DNA from: Bolinopsis microptera
Lineage: Eukaryota; Ctenophora; Tentaculata; Lobata; Bolinopsidae
Assembly (NCBI RefSeq): GCF_026151205.1
Contig: NC_087079.1
Location: forward strand, 9,664,635-9,724,634
Reading direction: 5' to 3'
Length of the DNA stretch: 60,000 nucleotides
Position numbers and translations under genes: made by a program
Notes under the pieces: generated by a model
What the model was told of the DNA's origin: nothing
Databases searched by the model: none
What the model saw: only the letters and a program-made list of their open reading frames with translations
Part shown: positions 12,401 through 24,400 of the stretch, piece by piece
How the letters are laid out: the number at the start of each line of letters is the position of its first letter
How positions within the stretch are numbered: the first letter of the stretch is position 1

Positions 12401-15400
12401 CGCGCAGCGTTATTACCTAGCGGAAGACAGCGGATAGCTAGCGGAAGTTAGCGGGATCTAGCGGTGTACCATTTTAGTTAATAATCGGTCTGCAATCCAT
12501 TTAGCTCAGCTGCAACCATTAGACCTCAAATTTATTCATGTTATGCATAGAATGATTAAACCGCACATGATGTACATTTATACAAAAATATGTTACGTAA
12601 TGTTGTCGATTAATCAACTTTTGAGTTATTTCATAAACAGTGTCATGCGGAGAAGCTGAACTACACTGGTTTGTCACCACCAGTGTTGCAGTATTGTACA
12701 GGTTACGAAACGACCTCAATGCATGTTATAATTCCATGATGCTGTATATTAATATATGGTATTATAATGTAGCGTATTGGTACGTCATCAATTAGATTAC
12801 AGCTCACGATACGTACGTACGTGCGCGTCTATTCTGTTGCGCAACAAACTGAAATATCTTTCTTTTCATATTAGAGGTTTATCGCGTCAGACAACTAACA
12901 CTGCGTGGGACTGTGACTCATATAGCGTTACACATATTTTAGACTGTCATTTAATGCGATATAATTCTAGTTCGTTTATGAGTGCATTGCTTTATGTAAT
13001 TACTGTCGGAGTTGCTGTTTGAGTTTTGGGTAGGGTGACAAGTAAAACAAGTGATTGGATAGCTCCTACCTAAACTATTCTTGGGTTAGTACTGGAGGTG
13101 GTTTTTTTTACTTTTTTTGCTATTGTATCCGACCTCAGTCTTATAATGCTATCGGATGTGACCTTGGTCACGGCTCTTAATATACTGTCCTTATCTGAGG
13201 ACTTATTAAAAAATCGCTGCCTCACTGCTTTCACCAGTTTGTGGGAGGCCTCGCCACCTTGTTCTGACCCGATTCCCATCGACCAACCCAACTTTCGTAA
13301 TTGGGGAATCACGTGGTCTTCAAGCATGTGGATCTTTGGCGGAACAGTCTTGAAGTATTTCCGATATTCTATTAGGAAACCGGCAATTTCCTTGTCCAGC
13401 TCATCGATTGCCTCCTTCGTTAACCTGAATTTGGTGAAGTTAAGACTGATTAAGTGGGTATATTCGATAGCTTACATTTGCAGTACTTTAACTTTGAATA
13501 ATAATGCATAGATATCGTAGATATAGTAAATACCTATTCGTGTTTCCTAAGTTAGTCATTAGTGGACCGTAGATTTTCATCAGTGAGATGACATCTGCTA
13601 TCTCTTTCTTGAGTAGCTTCTGTTCGTCATGCTCAAAGCTGTAGTTGTAACTTTATTATAAACTGAGTATTGGATACTTTAGTATTAATAATTTGAATGG
13701 AAATGTGGACGAAATGTGTACGATTAAACTTTATGTACTCACATTTCTAAAGCCAAAATTTCAATCCACAGCGGAACAAGCTTGTGGTATCGTGTAACGA
13801 GGTTGTGAGCGTCGTTACCGTTCAATGTGCTCCCTCCAAAGTGAGCTTGTGGTGAACAGCCTGATTTAAGGTAATAAGTGTTAAGTTACTTGAATTATGA
13901 TCGTTACAATTCACATAAAATTGGTGACTTATTTAATACTGAAATTAATGCATTATAATATGAATACAAGTGTACTTAGTGACCTATTTTCGAGCAGGCT
14001 TTCTCGTATCTGTACTGATAAGGACCACACGTTACCTCCTCAGGATCAAGTGTACCAGACCTACATGCTTCAACAGATTTGGAGAAGTCTGTGTCTGGCA
14101 AAACAGTTATTCCTTGAAAGGAGGAACCGCTGGCCATGCTTTGGACAACTGCCAAGTCTACCTTTTGACATATCCTCATACCGTTCTTGTAGATGTCCTG
14201 ACCTACTCTCAGATTCTGAAACAACAGTGTTATTTAGTACCTCATGGGATAGTTAATCGAGAAAAAATCTTGTTTTAGATATAGGTTAAATTGTTTGATT
14301 TATCAATTAATACTTACTATGTGGACGATGGGGACCAGTATCCAATCCAGGATTGGGGCATCGTTGTCATTGTTCAACGCATTGTTCAGTTTTGGTTCGT
14401 CGATCACGTTGAAGAACTCCCGTTGAGTTTTCCTATTTAAACCAGTTTTCTGTCGGTTTAATGCGTACAGCTGCTTGGTTCCACCGTAGCATCGTTCCGG
14501 TCTAAATCCTGTAATTGGATAGTAGTCAGAGGGTGAATTGAGATATGGAGAATGTTCGTGGAAACTGATTTAAATAGGAATGAGATGATTTCAAGTTTCT
14601 AACCTCTCCGGGATAGAGGTATCTGGCAGTCAGCCGTGTTTATCCTACAAAAAGGGCAAGCGTGTATGCCTGGTGATACAGGCATACCCAATATTTGCCA
14701 TATTTGCTTCGTGTCTCCACAAAGCCACAAACGAATTTTGTGCTCCTCGTGTTTGTATGTGTAGACATCTAACTCCTTGTTCAAGAATGCCATCAGTTGT
14801 CCTATATTAAACTCTTTGTCAGGACACTCTGAATAAACTAGCAGCAAATGCTTATAATCAGAATTTGCCAGTTTCTGATTTATAACATTTACCGAGATCT
14901 TGGTATTAATAGAATCGGCATCTATAAATACTTTCACCCATATCTGAAATAAATAGCACTGTTATAATGACATTTGGAGCTCCACATTATGTTTAAATTA
15001 ATTGATTTACAACATTGAGCAGCTGCATCAAATTATGGCATACCTTGCCGTCGGTGAACATTTGCGGCTGCAGAAGTTGGTAAAGTTCCAGTTTACTCAT
15101 AACTGTCTTTACCAACGACTGCAGACTAGTGTAGACAACTGGTGTGTCTGCTCTTAGTACACGATCCCCAGCCTTTTTATCTGATTTGCAGTTGGAGTTT
15201 GCCCTGAACTCCATAGGCACTTGTACAACCTCGTATTGTACCTCGTTGAGAGCTTCGAAGCATCTTACACTCTTCTCCGATGCGAATTTCTGGTTCTTCA
15301 AACGTTGACGGAGCACACGCATTTTATGCTCCGTTATATTCGCTGTGATTAAACATTTACATACATGGTATGAGTCAATTTGAAGACAATACTTGGAAAT

Positions 15401-18400
15401 GAGACGAATTAGTATACTATTAATATTTCAATATATGAATCGTATTTACCAGCATTCATAAATTCGATTGTGTCTCCGGAGTCCATCCTTGGTCGCTTGT
15501 TTATGTTGGAGGACTCCGCAACATATTCTTTAGTCTCTTTAGACTCCAACGTCTGGAAGGACGCAGTTTCTAGGCGTCCCACGATATCTTTCAGGTCCAC
15601 GTTGAAATCTTTATGAGCGTTTACCTGAGATCGAGACAGTGAATTTCAGTTCAATTAATTTAAGTAAAATTTGTATTGGGATATTTGGTAGTCTAACAAA
15701 GCCAGATTTTAAGAAATCAATCAATCACTCAATCAACCTGCAGTGACGTTATCTTTCTGTGAGCGTGGTGAAGCTTCCTCCTAACTGCCTGGTCAGGGTT
15801 TTCAACAACCTTTGCAGGTATTTGCGTTCGTACGTAAGTCTGAGGCTTACCCCCGGTCTTAAATGTAAGCACATCCTTATCTACGGCATGGTGTTGTACC
15901 CTTTTCAGAATGTAGCTGAAAGGAAAGTATCATTTAATTATAATTCCTCTACACTGAAGGGAACACTAACTTATGCCAAATCTATAATAATATAACTGTG
16001 TACCTTGCAACTGTCCAGAATTTTTCATCCAGTTTACTCTCTATCGGGGTACTCAAGAACTCTCCTACCGTAACTCCCAATTCGTAGGAAAACTCCCCAT
16101 ATAGTTTAATATGGTTCTTTACAGTTTTCTTTGCTAAGCTATTTGCAGACTTGCAGCGGTTACAGGGACAAGGTTCCTTTTCTGTTTCCATGCTATTTGG
16201 AACGACACATCAATTTTAAATATTAGCTATTTCAGTACATTACACAATACATATTGCAAAGTCACTTTATATTTACAACAAAACAGATGTCACCACTATT
16301 TTCACTGCATGCATTAGAAAACTACAAGTACAAAATATGTAATATGTATATACATTAACAAACCAGATTTACATTTTACAAATACCATTACAAATGTGTA
16401 TGTACAATAATGTTTATTCAAATAAACGTGCATCATATTTCATTACTAAATGATCTAACAGACTGTGTCCTTCTAAATTTGGCCACAGCCATGTTCAGCT
16501 CCTCTTCCTCCTCGTCGCTGAAAATATGTACTGTTAGAACAGTAATTGATTTATACAATGTGTTGAATGCTAAAAAATGATGCACTGATTGGATACTAGT
16601 TCTCATTACCATTGGATTTAACCATAAATGCTACTGTTATTTTGTAATGATGATTCATTCTACTTACTATAACATTCTGAGTCTCTCGTTGAGACAGTCC
16701 CGCTGCTCCTCCATCGCTTTAGCAGCGCTAATCCTATTAGTGAGTTTCCTCTTAAGGATTCTTTTGGCGTTCTGCTTTCGCCCACTCTCCTTTGCTGCTG
16801 TCCGCCTAACAATCTCGTCAAGTTGGAGACGAGTTATTGATCTTCCTTTTCTGTCTGTGAGGAGATCAATTGTCAGTTATCCATACTTGAAATTAATAAA
16901 TTTGTAGAAAAATAACACTACAGCTTTTTATATCTTACCAGCGATGTATTTGTCCACCACATGAGGTAACACTGTGGTGTTCGTCGAGCCCACCGTCGCT
17001 AGGGCATTCGTCATATCGCTGAGAAATATCCCAGTCAACTCTTCAAAATTGTAATTTATTTGAAAGTTTGTTTGTGGTATGCAATACACGTTATAGTTTT
17101 TTTATAAATGAAGCCGAGTCTTACTTTTCATTGACAACCATGATAATGATAATTACCTCCAGATGAGTTTATCTGAATACGACACCTTCAGGGGGTTCGT
17201 TTTCACTCCCTTGAAGACAGATTTCCCATCAAGGAGTGTCTGGTAAGTATTCTTGACGCCACAGAAAAACATTTCAAAATCCACTGTGTGCGGAAATATC
17301 GGCACCTCAATGTCGATGATGGGTGCCAATTGTTCTGAGGTACCCACTCTGATAATATGAACATTCAACATGGTGAGAGCACACATCAGTTTGGAGACTT
17401 ATAAATAGTTTTCATGTCTACGTACATACAATATAACGACTAATGAGAACTGTGTTATTTTAAGTTTGATTCTAGCAAATCCGTACAAATAAAAACTAAC
17501 ATTTCTTGTGGCGGCTGTGGTGTAGGAGTGGATGGGTTAGGTGATCGAGGGGGAGGCGTTGCGGATTCGTTCCGTACTCTGATGATATAAAAATGGTAAC
17601 ACTTATAGACAACAATTTGGCAACTTTTACAAAACTTTCAATTTACATCCACATAACATTTCCTCACCTCCTAAGATATTCAATGTACTCTTCCTGATCT
17701 GGCGGAGGAACTACTGTGGTCGGCGTCATTGTTCTTTTGTACTTCCTTTTAGACGGTCTAGAGGGAAAAATACAGTTCACTAATGAAGTATTAATGAACG
17801 GACTAATTTACTGATTTGATTATATGTTTTATCAGGAGTTTATGCTAAATTTTACTCACATCGATGTTTCAAGTGGTTCGTTATCTTCAATTTTTTTCAT
17901 AAGCTCTTTCGTTATTTTATCCATGAAAGACATTCTAGATTGTAGAAAGTTACTAACAACTTATTTTATTCAAGCACAACGAAATTATTTCAAATTCTCT
18001 AAACTGGTACAAAAGTTTTAAAAGTTCTGCACATGCAACGCAGGGACTTATCCGACCAAGTTTTTGTAAACTATCACGTAGAGTGGGGAAATTAAAAAGC
18101 GGAATAAAAATCTAACTCTAAGTTAACGATAAACTGCTACAGAAATCAAAAGTTCGAACACCGAGTCTAGGAAATAGCTGTGAACCAAATAAACAGAATG
18201 GCACCTGTGCATGATGTGTTGTTTTTATACCGTTCTAGGATGCCTCCGCAAACTTTCGCTCCTTTGTTATGCACGTGTTAGTATCTAGGATGCCTCCGCA
18301 AACTTTTGCTCCTTTGTAATGCACGTGTTAGTATTATTTATTTATTTCTTTATTTATTGAGAGCTAGGCTCGCTGAGAGATTCTTTAGTTGTTTACTCCG

Positions 18401-21400
18401 CAATCATTTCTCGCGACGCGATATAAAATTCTTTTGCTTGACTTGCGCGGCTTACCCAAATATATTAGTATTCAAAACTTGATACAATAAATAGGCTTTA
18501 AAGCTAAAATAGTTGTTGAATTAATTTTTTGATATTGCATTTTGTAGAAGAATTAAACAATGTTTTTTTTCCCCTGAATTTATGAGTATTGTAAAATATA
18601 TGTTTAAAATGAACACCGCTATTCGCCGCTAGTTTGCGCGCGTCGTCCGCTTTACTCCGCTAGCCATCCGCTAGGTAAAAATGCAGCATTTTAGCGCGTC
18701 TCCGCTAGGCGCACGCCATCTTCCGCTAGTCATCCGCTAGTTTCCGATATATATCCGCTATAATCCGATAGCTGACCGCTGGTTTTTCCCTAACTTAAAT
18801 CAGGCAATACGGACCTGTGCGTTATAAAGGCTTAAAGGAAATGAATCATAATAATGAGAAAATGTAACAAAACGATGGAATCTAAGCTGTTCTGAGGAAT
18901 GTATAGGTAATATAACTAGGGTAACTAACTTGTCATCAACATTCGGATTAACGATAGTAGCCAGATGAAAGGGAAACTTTGGAGTGCTGATGATTACAAC
19001 CCTTCCCGGATGCAATGATTTACTCGCTTTTGCTGTGTTCAGTATACGGTGTTTGAAATCAGTCTCCAGTTCCATCTGAAAGGAAATGAGGCTTTAAAGA
19101 TATAAAACTGCATCAGTCTTACGATGTTTTGATTTTCTGACTAGAGAAGCAGATTGTATATAAGAAGGCTTCTAGCTTTATGAATCAGCGATAAGTGTTA
19201 AGTTTTCACCATGATTATCCCGTCCATGTAATACTGCTCTATGTTTTTGCAGACTTGACAGGATACAGGCTTAAGTCCTTCTAACTTCTTTTCTAACCCC
19301 TTCCTGTCACGTTTATAGTCACGCGCCTTCACCTGATGTGATGTCAGTAATTTAGTTTAACTAAATTACTGTAATACACAAAAAAACGGAACTAAATTGT
19401 AAGACGCGAAGTTACAAAATTGATCATTGAAATACATTTGACAGTGAAACTTTGCACGTTAAACCGAACAGACGAAGTCATCGAATTTTAACGGTTCGAA
19501 ATTACAATTCCACTCTCCTTAATTCCTCTCAAAATCACACAATATGTACTTCCTTATCAAACGCACTTACCTGCTCTTCGTATTCAGCGAAACTTCTTTT
19601 TAACAACTCTTCAACTTTCAGATCTTTACCCTTTAGAACACTCAGTATCATGTTGTATGTAGGTTTAAATTGCGAAGACAGATCTATCGCTTTGCCCTGA
19701 ATAATCAAGATTTAGGTGTTATTTCTTTCCACCTGTGACTTATGTCGTAATTTTGGAGGTCTCCCAAAACTTATGCAACTGGGGAAAGTTTGAGATCCAA
19801 AAAGACGTAAAACTCGTGCGTGCGCGCGGCAATGTCAATATTACAAGCACCGCGTCTGACGCGAAATATTTAAGAAGACCCTTTTGCGAAACACACGTCA
19901 GAATGACTCACCTGAACCATGCTGATAAGATCTGAGTAGTCAGGCAATTTTCCTTTGCACAATATAATAACTGTCCCTGTCTCATCTTTACCACGCCTGC
20001 CTGCTCTTCCAGCCATCTGTATGTACTCGCTTGTTGTAAGCAATCTTTTGCAGTTGCCATCAAACTTTTCAGTAGCATCAAATACCACAGTACGGGTAGG
20101 CATATTGATACCCATAGCAAATGTCTCCGTTGCTAGCAACAGTTTTATCAGACCCTTTTCAAATAACATTTCAGTGACTTCTTTCATTAAGGGCAGCACG
20201 CCTGAGTGATGCACTGCTATACCTGTAAATATTACAGTGATCAACTGAAAGCGCTTTTGGGATGAAATAGCTCCTTTCTTAGCCTCTACCATCCAGTGGG
20301 GACAATGTGTGGGTTACATTTGGAAAGTCATAATAAATACCATACATTATACATACCTCTTATCATGAGCTCTTTAAGGAACACTATCTGTGGTAGGTCC
20401 CGATCAGTACCCTTCAATCTTCCCACACACTTTGTAATGAACTCTCTGATAAGCCCCTTTTCCTTGTTAATGGTCAGGTCCAACGCTGTCAAACCTTCTG
20501 CTAATTCATTGATTCTTGCTTTAGATAAGATGAAGATAACACAAGGAAGGAGGTTTTCTCGTTCCAGCATCCGCACAAAAGAGAGAATTGTGTTCCGTTC
20601 TGCTTGCTTGCCAGGCCGTTGGTTGCCGTCTTTCTTTGTCTTTTTACGTGCTGCCAGAGCTGACTGCAGAGAAAGGAACAATGTTTTCAATTTCCGGAAA
20701 GTTTATGTGGTACTAGATGATTTAAAGAATAATATTTAAGCTGCTTAACTTTAAATGGGAAATGTTTTAAATAATAAAATACCTTAGCCTTCTCAAACTC
20801 CGAAGTTTTAAAGTTCTTATCGTTAGCCGCAATAATCTTAAACAGTTCCTTGCTTGTCTTATCACTGTTCCCAGTGTAAAGATGATGCTCCAATGGTACT
20901 GGTCGACGTGGTGTCTTAACCACATACACCTGTTTACGTTTAGTGTTCCCGACCCACTCTGCGAAGTCTGTGACGTTAGCTACAGTTGCGGAAAGGAGGA
21001 TCACTGACACGTGTTCTGGGAGCATGATCAGAACTTCTTCCCAGACTACTCCACGTTCTATATCGTTTATATAGTGCACCTGTCAGATTAAACTGTTAGA
21101 TTATAAAGTGTTATCTGTTTGATGGTCTGTAATATTATGTAATTAGTATTTGACCTCGACATTAAAGGATTTCCCGACACAAAGTTACAATATAAGACTA
21201 TAATAAAAATCTTAAAGCCCGAACATATACCTCATCGAATATGACCCACTCAAGGTCTCTTGTAATGTCAGAACCGTTATACAGCATTGATCTCAATATC
21301 TCGGTAGTCATGATAAGACACGATGCTTTGGTGTTTATCTGTATATCTCCCGTTAACAGGCCTACTTCTCCGAACTTCTCCTTAAAGTCCCTGTAGTATT

Positions 21401-24400
21401 AAAAGTTTAATTACCCTAATCACGCCACTCTTAGGTGGTAAAACTGATTATTTAAAATTGAAGGGACTAAGCCTTTAAGTGAGCACTGATAAAATCATAG
21501 AAGTATAAATCAAGAGGCTTGCATATAATAAACATATTGACACGGGTGCAGAGTTGAGTCTGTACGGAACCTAGTAGTTTCAGTTCCTTGTTTAACTTGC
21601 CGTACAGCAAGGACATCCACTACTTTAGCCCGGCGAGGCACATATCTCACTCTACAACTCCATGTTCTAAACCAGGGGTCTATTTATTCATACTTTAAGC
21701 ACACCTCAAACTTTCTTTTGCTGAGAATATAAACTATGTATCATTTGTGATGTAGTATGCATTGCAACAGTATTTGAAGTGATCAGTACCTGAACTTCTG
21801 GTTGGAAAGAGCTTTGATAGGTGCTGTGTAGATCACCTTAGTCATGTGATGGTTGGACAGGGCGATAGCGTACTCAGCTACCACAGTTTTACCTGCTGAA
21901 GTGTGAGCCGCCACCATCACGTTATCGTGGGAGTGTAGCTTTAAAATAGCCTGGGATAAATGTTATTTTTATTAGCTTGTTGCAAGAGTTATTCCAAGCT
22001 TCTTGAAAGTTTTGTTCTGTGCAAGTTATATTTGAACGTTTAAAGCCAGAAGTCAGACCGTTATCTGAAAGTAATCACAGATTAATGCTGATTTCCAGGA
22101 TCGAACTCCAACACTAATAGATTAGATTACACAGCATTATGTGTATCTACCTGTTTCTGGAAGGGGTCTAACTCGAAAGGGAACTGATAAGCGAGATTTC
22201 CAATCTGTGTGTAGAAGTCAGGTACCTCCGACTCAGCATCAAGCTCAATAGCCCACTGGAACTTGCCACCTGGTGCTCCTGATGTTTCATCCTCATCTGT
22301 ATCACTGTCATCTGAAACATCACCTGTTTATAACCTTTAACACCACACATCATATAATACTGATTCTCAAAGCTTTCGTAGATACAATGATAGGGGGGAG
22401 CCAAGGGGTATTGAAGTAATTTTGGGGTATTTTGGGGAATGTCTTAGTGGAATGTGGAAATCCCCCATAATAGAGTCCCCCATTATACCCCTTTGCTTCC
22501 CCCAATGATAGCACATCCGAATAAATACCACAGTACTGATAATTAATCTGGCTACCTTCTGTAACTGATTTATGTTTCGTGCTGTCTTTCTTTCTGCTGA
22601 TCTGGTTTTCTGCTCTAATATAGCTTCATCTAACTTCGTAATGAGCTCCTGAAGATTTAAAAAAACGTGTAAAGGTGTAACTATTTTATAATCTTCTCCA
22701 TCCACCATTTAGCACTAAACAATAAATCAACTAAAAGTAAAACGGTTCCTGTTTATCATCTGTACCGTACCTGAATGTTCTTAGGTTCGTCTTCAATTGT
22801 AGCTAGATTGTCTTGTACAAACTCCATACCAGTCTCAAATCCAGGTGGAATTTTGAGGAGATTGTTCACGAAATCAACAGTTTCTTCAACGTCCTGAACA
22901 TAGTAAAAGATTACCATTCGACGGGATGAACCGTATTATAAAATCATCGAATTATGTACCAATTATTTGAGCTTTAAAACTACTTGATCAGTCAATTAAC
23001 TATGTGATTAAGATGTCAATTAGCTAAGATAACGATTAACAGCAAAGTACCCACCTCTTCCTCCTCCTCCTCACTGTCACTAAAACCCCCTGGCCAAAAC
23101 GACCGCCCCATCGCGGACCCTTTAGCATCCCCACTCTCAGGTGCTGGGGCACGTGACACAAAACTGCGGACTGATTTATCTGTGTTTTCCTCGACATTCT
23201 TCAGTACCTCTTTGTGGTACAGAAAGTCGCCCGTGCGCTGATCACGTACACACTCCAATGTGAAGGGGTCATTGTGCGCAGGCGCGTTTAGCAAGGATGT
23301 GAAGTCAGGGGTGAACTTGCCGATGTAAGCGTCCCGTTTGAAGGAAGGGAGAGATTCTACATCTGTGGTGTGATGTGTAACTATGTCCTCCCAGTGTTGC
23401 AGTGAGAATAAAGGATTCCAACCATTCCCTGATTCTGACATCATACACGTTACACTACAATACCTACATTGGATTGAAATTAAATAAATTATATCTTTAT
23501 AACAAAATCACATGAGTCATTCCAAGAAGTTTTAATTTAACATCAAATATATAGTAGTAGTAGTAAATCTTTCAAAGTACGAAATATCTCTTTAAAAGAG
23601 CATCCTAGGCACCTTATAGATATCAAAACGCATAAAAAAGAAAACAAAAACATCAACCATCTTCTAACTTCTTCCACTCCTCCCTATCTAAAGCTAAAAA
23701 TCTAAGGTCTTCGAAATCAGTCAAATTCTTAAGTCTAATATCAAGATTTCTACTAGTCAAGTCTTTTCTAATAACATCTAATAAGTTTAAACATGGTCTA
23801 CCCCGTCTCCCTTCCATAAAAATATCAGAATTTATAGCAAATAACATAGAGGTGTATGCTGGTGAGTCTTCCTGTCCTCTTAAGATATGTCCTAACATTC
23901 TCCATCGAAACTTAGAGACTCTCACAGACAAGGGAGTGACATAACAACGAGCATAGAGTGCCTCATTAGAAATAACCCCAGTAGGCCATCTGATGTTGAG
24001 GATTCTTCGGAGGTGTTTGCGATGAGCAATATCAAGTTCATTCAACGAAGCTAGTGGTGCAGCCCAGGAGTTGCAGTTGTAGAGTAGAATAGAGACTACT
24101 TGTGCCTCGTAGATTTTGATCTTCCTTTGGACTGAAATCTTGCTCTTCATCCAAACTTTCTGAAATTTACTAAAGGCAACATTACCAAGGAATATTCGAT
24201 TCTTGATATCCTTAACAGTGCACATCAACGATCCTAAAGTTTTGTTAGAGCGCCACTCTTCATCACCTCTATACACTTTTCCAACGATCACCTTGCGTTT
24301 AACAGTGGGTTTAGGATCTGCTAAATAAAAATGGACAAATTCAGTCTTGGAAGAATTGATATGAAGGTCCCACTGCTGGAATATATCTTTAGCGATAGGA

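Larger units (their letters stand above)
12253..18819 (-). mobile_element. CMC-like (CACTA/Mirage/Chapaev) DNA transposon, 6,567 bp
   Basis: The termini are CACAGGTCCGTAT at the left and its exact reverse complement at the right. They are flanked by the 4-bp duplication CGTT at 12249-12252 and 18820-18823. A second matched block, GATTTAAGTTAGGGAAAAAC, follows at slightly different offsets, and both ends then carry about 200 bases of AGCGG/ATCGGA repeats. A CAC start with a 4-bp duplication fits the Chapaev branch of CMC. Two multi-exon minus-strand genes lie inside: a transposase (13070-16191) and a second gene (16433-17933). The whole element sits in an intron of SKIC2, in the same orientation as that gene. 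No stop codon interrupts the transposase exons as modelled. Confidence 0.88.

Noticed and set aside
13098-13511. 137-residue plus-strand open frame
   Set aside because: It is the antisense shadow of the last transposase exon, whose minus-strand product has conserved motifs.
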